From assembly GCA_013399305.1 (NCBI GenBank), contig VXAI01000028.1, forward strand, positions 5,161,086 to 5,225,085: 64,000 nt of DNA. The letters run 5' to 3'. A program made the translations under genes and the position numbers. Of this stretch, positions 55,701 through 64,000 are shown piece by piece (the first letter of the stretch is position 1; the number at the start of each line of letters is the position of its first letter). The notes below the pieces were generated by a model. That model saw nothing but the letters and a program-made list of their open reading frames with translations. It ran no database searches and was not told the origin of the DNA. The stretch comes from Rostratula benghalensis (taxonomy: Eukaryota > Chordata > Aves > Charadriiformes > Rostratulidae).

Positions 55701-58700
55701 TTTCAGGTGGATTGTATATTGATATCCCGGTTCACCACTCCACGTGCAAAGCATTGGCAAAAAAAGGTTCAGTTGAAAATATGTCTCCAGCAGAAAAAGA
55801 TTAGCAATAAAAAGCTTATGGAGAGCAGCCTACGATAATACTGTTCATAGATAAGAGCCTTCTTTGATATACCTTCTTATTTCAAATAAAAACATTGAAA
55901 TGCAACTGAATTTAGGCATAAAATGAGATAATATTTCAAAAAGCCACTACTAAAATAATTACCTCTGGAAGCAAATATTTGATAAGCATTTCTCACATAC
56001 ATCATAGCTATAACCTAACACTTGAAATTGAACTCATAAGTAGCATCTTCACGAATCACATCTATGGGATATTGATTTAGGTACTAAAAATGAGCAGATA
56101 CAACATGAATGACCACTTTAGAAAATGTAGTTGTACTCAAATACTGTGGGGCAACTCTAGCTGCACTTGGTGAATTTCCATTTCCACCTGATGGCTGGTT
56201 TAAGATCTTTGACTGATTTATCAGTCTTGGAAGTACTTTTCAGTTTCTTGCCCTGACAGCAGCAAGATACCAGACACTGACATAATATCAGCTTATTGCT
56301 ATTTAATTTTTCTAATAATAATGATCTATTTCGCCACAATAATTATATTGTCTCATAATTTTAAGAAATTTATTGAAAATTTTCAACCGATACATGAAAG
56401 AACATTTATTGTAAGAAAGTTTTAAAGACTCAGGACTTAAAATATAGCTCTCATTTGCTCTACCCATTTCAGATGCTCTGTGTTCAAATGTATGTCACTG
56501 ACTACTTACAGAGTGGTGACCAGCTACCAGAAAGATGGACAGAAGATGAGAGATGTTTCTGGTTCACCTAATTACTAGTAAATCCATCTGCAGTAAGATG
56601 TGCAGCTGTGGGAGGGAGCATAGTTTCTGTGAGGTCCTGGGGACTAATGCCAGGCAATGTGTCTCACAGATGGTCCTGCTCCTCCCTGAGCACATGACAA
56701 GATGCATGGAATTGGCTGCTGCGAAGTGCAGGCCTGACATGTCTCTCAGTGGCAGCTGCCCTCTGGAGATTTGTTTAAATTGCCTCCAGCAATTTATATA
56801 TCATCATTTATAACAGCTGTAGATGCTTTCTGGCTATCATACAATCTCTCCCTTGCTCCCTTCTGCTATTTCCCCAAGTATCATCTCAGGGTCCAGAAGG
56901 AACAGTAGCCCCCCAAGTCAGGGCTCAAAAAGAAATGTGCATTCCTGCAGTGTCCCCCAGAGAGTAACTAGAATTACTACCATGGCTTCGTAATGCTATT
57001 CTGCTTGCTGGCAGACTCTGCGAGCTATTGATACAATCAAATATCAACCACGCTCTTTGCTGAAGGACGCCCACCTCAAGGAGAGTCAGGATGGACACAG
57101 GGACTGACCCTCGCTTCCTGTTGCTGCTCAGTTAAGTGAATGGTGTATGTAAGCTTGGCCAACCTCATTACCATGGCACCCAGTGGACAATTAAACCAGG
57201 TTCTCAGCTCCTGCTGGCCTCCATGGTATTGCTTTGGGTTGCTCCAGATACCACCACAGCCTGCCTTGAGTCTTCCCATCTGCTTCCCCAATGCTCCAAC
57301 TTTGAAGGTTCCCTTAAGAGTGAATGTGTGGGACCGTTACTTATCCAAGCTACCTTTAAATAACTGGTTGGGTGCAGCCTGGGTGTTAGTAAAAAATAAT
57401 GGTATTTAAGACAATTTTTCAAATTTATTAACAGAGATAATGTCCCCATTTATAAGGACACTGTAACACATTTCGTGACTGTGTTGGAGGTGCTAAACCT
57501 TCATCCTGAAAAATTATACTTTGAAACACATTTGCTTATTTTGAAACATTATTTCTATATGGTTTTAAAAAAAAATGTTTTCTGCTTCTGAAAATAAAGA
57601 AGTTATCAGTAAGAGGGTACATTTTGTTAGAACACTGTTTTGTTTCTATTCAAACAGAATGTGTTTGGGAGACAAATGTTCTTAATTTGCTAACTAATAA
57701 TGTCATTCTTTTTCTTTAGAGATAATTCTAACACCTTAATAACCCTGTAGGATACTTATTAAAATAGAAGAAATTAAATTCTAATGAGCACACTACAGAC
57801 CTCTTCTTGAAAGGGCTTCCAGGAAGGGATTGCTATAAGAAAAAAAAAGAAGATTAAATTAATTTTCCAACCTATAACAAAAGGCAGTGTAGTGCATAGC
57901 TGTAACCACCTCATGAATAACCATAAATTAAGTGGTGTTTTGCTGGTTAGCCATTTATCCCCTTAGACTGCTATGGATGAGCAGGCAGAAAGTCTGCATT
58001 TTCTGCTATATATCCTTCTTAACTGTACTTTTTCTTATAGATAAGCACTTCTTTACAGTAAGAAAGATGTCAGGACCCTTTGTCAAGCTTGTAGATAACC
58101 CATGGAAGAGGACAGAAAATGCAAACACCTTCTGCGCTACTGTACAGAAAACAGCCTGTGAGGAAGACAGCCTCTGTGGAACCATGGTGATAAGGTACCA
58201 GATGATGGAGATCCTCAGGGGAGAATGGGCAGTGACCATCATTATGGTTCTACCAAGCTCATAGCAGAAGTGAAGCATTTTATACTCCCTGCTTTGTCTA
58301 ATACTGTTAGCACCCAGCTGCTGGATTCACCGCAGTAAATGAAATTCTGTATCCACAGCAAAGAATCCACTCTCAGTGCAAGTAAAACACGGTTTTCCTG
58401 ATGAGTTCAATATGACCAGAATAAAGCCTATAATACAGTTCTTGACCAACTTGGGGGAGGTGAGGAGGTGGGGTGGGAATAAAAACAAACCTGATGCCTA
58501 CAGATCCAGAAATACTTGTGGATTATGGATTACTAATAAAAAGCTTTGCAGATCTGGGCGCGCTAGGAAAAGTCATTAATATACTAGCAGCAAAAAAAAT
58601 CGTAACAAGGTAAAACATATATTAAAGCTAAAGGTGATGAGTACTATAAAAATGGAAAGGCAGAATTAGAGTATCTTGTAAGAAGTGTGTGTGTAAATAT

Positions 58701-59490
58701 CCTGCTTTCCTAGGATATCATATACTATAATGCTGATGATGCTATTTAGTAACATAAAGCAATAAAATACAATTGATGGAGAGGACATTTTAATTATCAG
58801 CATTCAGGCAGAGTATTATTGGGAATTTCATATAAAACCTGTATGAACTAATTTTTCCCATGTGATATAACATAATTGTTCTAAAAACAGAACACACAAA
58901 CTGTTGTGATGCCCAGATGATCAAAGGTAAAGCAGTTATTTACATTACATCAGCGTTCTCCCCTCACACCAAACAAATAATTTAGAACAATTTAGTTGAC
59001 AGGAGAGTAGTGAAGTGGATATGAAGTATATTGCATTATAATAAAAGAAAAATACAAGCAAAATGTAGATACACTTTTGCAATGCCAGAAACATTATAAG
59101 AAAAGGAACAGGAATAGGCATTGTACTTAGAGGGGATAAAAATAGAAAGTACCACTAATGGAAAGGTGAGCAATAAACAACATGAGAGGTTACGTGAAGC
59201 AAACCAAATGCAAGAGAAGACAAAAGAATAAAGTAAAATTAGAAAGGAAAATAACCTGGAAAATAACAACGTCATTGCTTCATGGCCCCCCACCTTTTTT
59301 TTTCCAGACTGGACTGCATACTTCCAGCATGAAGTTCAGAATTAACATAGCACAAGAAAGGTCTAGAGGAAGGTTGATATGCTCATGTGGTTTTATGTAT
59401 TGTGGTACATCAGTTGATGGAACTGAAATTGCCTAAACTATTTTTTAATAACTTGACTCTAGATGAAAAGTCAAGAAGGATGGTGATAAA
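49739..59490. other. Intergenic, no recognisable gene
   Basis: AT-rich sequence with no CpG island. The 56553-57449 part is less AT-rich and holds overlapping frames of 71-89 codons on both strands. The 57932-58264 part has a 110-codon frame with hydrophobic N-terminal half. None matches a known protein. Confidence 0.55.
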
Positions 59491-59494
59491 CTTC

Positions 59495-59672
59495 AGCAAA
59501 CCCAGCAGAAGTTGGGACAGGTTGCCCAGAGGCTCCAGATCCACTATCCCTGGATATTTTAGCACCCAACTTGTAAAAACCCTGGGCACCCCGATGCGAA
59601 TTCAGTTCCACCCCATGCTTTAGGCAAAACCTTAGACCAGTGGACCTCCTGTAGACTCTCCAGCCACAGTGA
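59495..59672 (+). mobile_element. CR1 LINE 3' fragment, diverged
   Basis: GGGACAGGTTGCCCAGAGGC, CACTATCCCTGGATATTTTA, AAAACCCTGGGCACC and a diverged GACCAGTGGACCTCC block follow the order of the CR1 3' region. It is more decayed than the other copies. Confidence 0.75.
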
Positions 59673-60926
59673 GTGTTTCCTTAACTTTGTACAAACTAAG
59701 ATTCTGTATGTATCACAAGGGTTATCTCACTAGTGTTAATTAGCAGATATGCTTTTGTAGCTGAAACGTGCCTTGAGAAGAGATTGGCCTCCAGTCTATA
59801 AGAGGTATATAGAAATTGATGATTTGAAAACAACAGAATCAGGCAGCCATAAATAGATTGCATCATTTTGAGAACAACAACCAACCAAAGAAGAGAGATG
59901 GAAAAGCAATGAGTTGAAAAACTCATTCAGTTATTTCTTGTTACGTATGAACTAAATGTATATTTATAGTGGTATGATTCCACTGATTGTGATGACGCAT
60001 GATATCTCTTAGAAGAAAAACAGTAAGATGCATAACATTTTCCTTAAGATAGCCTAGCTTTTCATCAGTAACTATTTTGTATTAGCTTTGCACAATATAT
60101 AATTTTAAAATTTTGACCTCTCTCTTCATTTCTTACATCTTTTATCTACTCTCTGTGCTTATTCTTTCAACTATATCTCTTGGCTTTGTATTCTGCTTGG
60201 TTACAAAGTTGTTGTAAAAGACAAAACAGATAATATAGCAGAGTAATGAAAGTGGATGTGTTCCCTCTGGTGAGATCTAGATTTCCTCAGTGGAGTATAT
60301 GTGACCTTCTTTCATTTCTGACACTTGAAAGCTTTCTTTAATAATGTCATTTCAGTCTAATTTTATGCAGTCAGCGTATTAGATATCTTTTAGAAGTACT
60401 CCTATCTTTCATTGTTTTTAGCAACTCATAGTTCCCAGCGCACCTAGTCCCAGTTGCTCAGCTGTATACTGGGGATTTGGCATAGCACGTTGGAATAAAT
60501 GACACGGCTTCTGCCCCTTGCAGTCTTAAAATACAAATCAAAGCAAAGATGCAGATGTATAGAGTCACAATGGAAGAACCAGAATAACAGATTTCATCTG
60601 TTTTAGTGACCCCACCTAAACCTTTCTAATGCTGGAATGTTGTTTTTCTGGAGAGAAAAGAAGCAATCATTTAAGGAATTTTATAATTAGGAACTATTTC
60701 TACTACTACTGCAGATTAATACTATGCTTTCCTCTGCTAGACCTGATCGCATTTAATTATCTTCTTTCCTTGCAAAGCCACTTGATGATGTGGCTCTCCT
60801 GATTATAAGAAGGTTGTACACAGCCAGCAGAGGTCAAGTTCCCTACGGTTGCATAGTACGTCAGCGCTGCCAGTTGAAGTCAATAGAATTACTTTTATGT
60901 ACTGTTGAGCACATGGCTAAGCCCTG

Positions 60927-60946
60927 CTTTTTTTTTTTTTTTTTTT
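60927..60946. repeat. T20 homopolymer
   Basis: About twenty T followed by CTCTGTTCTTCTG. No adjacent retroposon was recognised. Confidence 0.9.
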
Positions 60947-63276
60947 CTCTGTTCTTCTGTATTGAGGTCACTTTGACTGTTTCATTCTATTTGTGCTTTC
61001 AATCTCCATTTTTTACCGAGGACATTGCAGGCTGAGCAGGAATTCCACATTTTCAAGTGGTGTACTGAAAAGTGATTTCCTGCTTAAAAGTTTTCCTCTT
61101 TATTAAAGTGCTCTCTGGAATACAACTTAGTTCGTTCTGATACAGAATGACTGAGACTAAAAGGTAGTTCTGTTTCCAGCAGCCATTGGCAGACATCTGG
61201 AAAGCCTTGTGCAAACACCTCCATCACAACTGCAAACATCTGAACTGTAGCAAACTCCCCATTATCTGGGACTAGGGTGCCAGTTTGGTATTCCACTCCC
61301 TACTCCATTAAGTTAGCTCCAAGGTGGGATACATCTCTTCCTCTCTGAGCCAAGAATAGTTCCAGGAGCAGGAGACAGTTCCAGTCTGAACTGACTGCTG
61401 ACTTTTTTTATTACGTATTTTTATCTCTTTCGTATGATGCTGATCCCACAGAGGAGCCCAAGGTGAACATTCCTGTCTTTTTTTCCTGCACATAAAAATT
61501 CAGGTGTTTGAGGGTTTTTTGGAAACTCTGAAAGGCTCCTTCTCCTTTGCAAAGATGGATTTTGAACATAGGATATGGCTGGTGTGAACAGCAGTGTTTA
61601 CCCTACTGTGGAATTTAGGTACAACGTGGTAACATTGCAGTAATGAAAACATGCATCAGGCTCATGTGGTGTATGTAATCACACCTGATTCTTGTGAACT
61701 GTAATTAGGTTTTGGGACTTCTGCAAAGCTTTGGAACATGTTCTGCTCCTTTACAGTGCAAGACTGAACTGCGTTAGGATGCTACTATGTTGACACAATG
61801 TTTTCCAAAATAGTTGATTTAAAACAGGTCTTACTTCAAAGGATCTACAGATTTCTGTCCTAAAAGTTTGTGATGCTCAAACAGATCAAATAAAGGCAAA
61901 TATATAATCTAAATACTATACAATAAGATTCTAAATTATCAGAAGAGTCACTTAATAATGAATGTATATTAGATTATTTGAACCATTATATCAAATTTTT
62001 TGCTCTATGTGTTTAATATTTTAATTTTTTTTACTATAAAATGACCGTTTCTAGATACAAGTATATATTTAGTGGTTAAACTGAAATACTATGCTTCTGA
62101 CTACTCATGAAATAGTGCCTGTAGTGAATCATATTAAGAAACATATCTACAGTACAGAAATATTATTCTCTTTGTTTGAACGGTTTAGCTATCACATTAT
62201 TTGATGGACTGAAATGTATTTCCCCAATAAAACAGATTAAAATCATAAAGCTGTAAGAAAACACATGAGTATATTGCCTTTCATCTTTCCATCCAATCGC
62301 CCCGTTGTACAAATGGGGCTTTTAGTTACTTGCCTCCTCTTTAGATCACTTGCCCAAGGCAAAGAAACAGAGAAATTACAGGTAACAGTTGATTAAACGC
62401 TTGTAGTCAGTTAACTCCTGCCCCACCAGTCACTAGGACATCATTTTATTAACAGAACCTTGACCCAGGTGTGCTAGTAACTTGAAAGTTCAGAAGGTAG
62501 AATGCGACTGTCAAATAAAAGATGGATGATGTGCATTTTATATTTTAAATGCATGGTTAGCGTATCTGAGAGTGAATGTGCTAATTGGAAGTGACATTTT
62601 ATAAACTATATTCTAGAAGCCTTGTGAAAAGAACTCAGAACGGTCTTAGCAAGTGATGTGAATGGATAGGAGGAAAGACTTCATGGGTAATGTACAAGGG
62701 CTGTGAGTTTGCATTTGAATTTCCTGTGGTGGAAGTGTGCATCGGCACAGGATTTAATAAAAATCAACAAGACCAAGCAAACAGTTTGCTACACCAGCAA
62801 GCTTTGATAAGTAAGAATAATGATGATTTAAATATATTTTTATTAAATATAAATAATTTATAAACCCATTTTAGTTTTTATATTGCTCTGTTATTGGTAT
62901 AATGAATCAATTTTGTGTAACAGCTACTGAAATTATACATTTAAAAATGTACCTTCATATCACAAGGATAGAATTTTAACACGTGTAGCTGTTCTTAATA
63001 TTCTGTTGCTGTTCTTTTTTAGCGAGGTAGAAATTAAGGAAATCATCTTGACCTCAATTTAAATTTGCGTTTAAAATATTTATCAGTTACTTAAAATTAT
63101 ATTTATATTATGAAAATTCAAAAAAATAGTTAAGGTTTGTAAAGACACCTTAATTTCATCTTTACCTTTTTCCCTGTATTCAATGAAAAGTTGAATAGAC
63201 AGTATAAATACTGATGAAATAATATAAGGACTGCTACTGTCATTTGCATTTCTCTTAACTTTTTTGTTTGTTTCAG

Positions 63277-63331
63277 GCCCCAGCATTTAACTTTGTAGCC
63301 ATACAAGAAGTTCTTGAATTCATAACCAAGA
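63277..63331 (+). other. Exon-like segment, unassigned
   Basis: A strong acceptor (CTTTTTTGTTTGTTTCAG) and a GTAAGT donor enclose 55 bases open in a single frame, encoding APAFNFVAIQEVLEFITK. I do not recognise the peptide. It could be an exon of a gene extending past the right edge, or chance. Confidence 0.2.
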
Positions 63332-63370
63332 GTAAGTTCATAATAATTCATAAACAAGACAGTTTCTAGT

Positions 63371-63389
63371 TTAAAAAAAAAAAAAAAAA
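63371..63389. repeat. A-rich homopolymer tract
   Basis: About eighteen A followed by GAGAGGGAGAAGAAAAG, a purine-only stretch. Confidence 0.9.
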
Positions 63390-63584
63390 AGAGAGGGAGA
63401 AGAAAAGCTCAAATATTTTGTGTTAGATGAGATTAAAAAAAATTCTAGGTAAAAATATGGAAAAATAATTTTATCTATGATTCTGTTTGCAGTTTTGTTG
63501 GCTTAGATTTTCACAAAATAACAAAGAAAATAAAAACATGGAGTCTGAAAAATGAATCTAACATGGTTGTACCACACATTATTA

Positions 63585-63640
63585 CAAAAAACCCCCAAAA
63601 CCACCTCCAAAACCTCCAAACCAAACACAGGAAAACATAA
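63585..63640. repeat. A/C-rich low-complexity tract
   Basis: Built from AAACCCCC, AAAACCACC and AACCTCC words, the opposite-strand equivalent of the G/T-rich tract in the ESF1 intron. Confidence 0.85.
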
Positions 63641-64000
63641 TTTTGTTTTGTTGTTGTTTTTAATAGCATTTACTACAAATAGAAGTTTCATTATCTGTAT
63701 AAATATACTTTCTGAAGTGAAGTATAAGGAAGTAAGAAATTATTCCAGGTAACTCAAGTACCACGACCTTTGAAATTCACATAGCTATTTTACAGGTTCT
63801 GTGTAGTTCATGGGCACATTTCAAACTCTTCTATGGGGCAGCAGCTTCTGACAGTTGCTTCCATGATATAAAGATAGAAATTTTCTTCTTGTTAAATGTT
63901 GAGGCCTTTCTCACAAAACTGTGCAGTTTTACTGCACTCAGTGCAAAGCCCACAAACGCAGACCCTGACCCTGCAACAAGTTGTACTCATAAAGGTGGCA

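Larger units (their letters stand above)
59673..64000. other. Intergenic, right edge
   Basis: Very AT-rich (especially 61900-63200). Only short open frames. Contains simple tracts (60927-60946, 63371-63389, 63585-63640) and one exon-like segment at 63277-63331 with no identified homologue. Confidence 0.55.

Noticed and set aside
57932..58264. 110-codon plus-strand frame with hydrophobic first half
   Set aside because: No known family; the opposite strand is also open (58006-58278).

Overview
The window is vertebrate nuclear DNA, most likely from a bird. It has intron-split genes with GT-AG splice sites, a CpG-island promoter and several truncated CR1 LINEs (the dominant avian retroposon). 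It also has many short G/T- or A/C-rich tracts of the kind common in bird genomes, and no bacterial-style gene packing. Species cannot be fixed from sequence alone. A turtle or crocodilian is not excluded by CR1, but the compact introns and simple-sequence style favour a bird.

Left part (1-16.5 kb): two conserved genes lie head to head around one CpG island. On the minus strand is the 5' part of ESF1 (nucleolar factor for 18S rRNA processing): seven coding exons between 8681 and 902 encode about 541-550 residues, and the C-terminal third runs off the left edge. On the plus strand is a complete NDUFAF5 (mitochondrial arginine hydroxylase for complex I assembly). Its eleven coding exons between 9414 and 16162 join in frame to 345 codons, the same length I recall for the human protein. 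One NDUFAF5 intron uses a GC-AG splice pair. The shared promoter carries ETS-type sites, a CCAAT box and an NRF1-like site.

Middle and right part (16.5-64 kb): about 47 kb in which I recognise no known gene. It is AT-rich and holds CR1 fragments at 38.8-39.8, 46.0-47.2, 48.1-48.3, 49.5-49.7 and 59.5-59.7 kb, a probable older repeat at 48.5-48.8 kb, and homopolymer and simple-sequence tracts. In mammals SEL1L2 and MACROD2 follow NDUFAF5; I found no exon of either here. Some exon-like segments with good splice sites can be strung together in phase (notably 45.4-55.0 kb), but chains like this can arise by chance, so they are given only as low-confidence candidates.

The two real genes work in different compartments (nucleolus and mitochondrial matrix) but share one housekeeping-type promoter, as their human orthologues do. 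I see no CRISPR array, tRNA, rRNA, intact transposon or viral gene.
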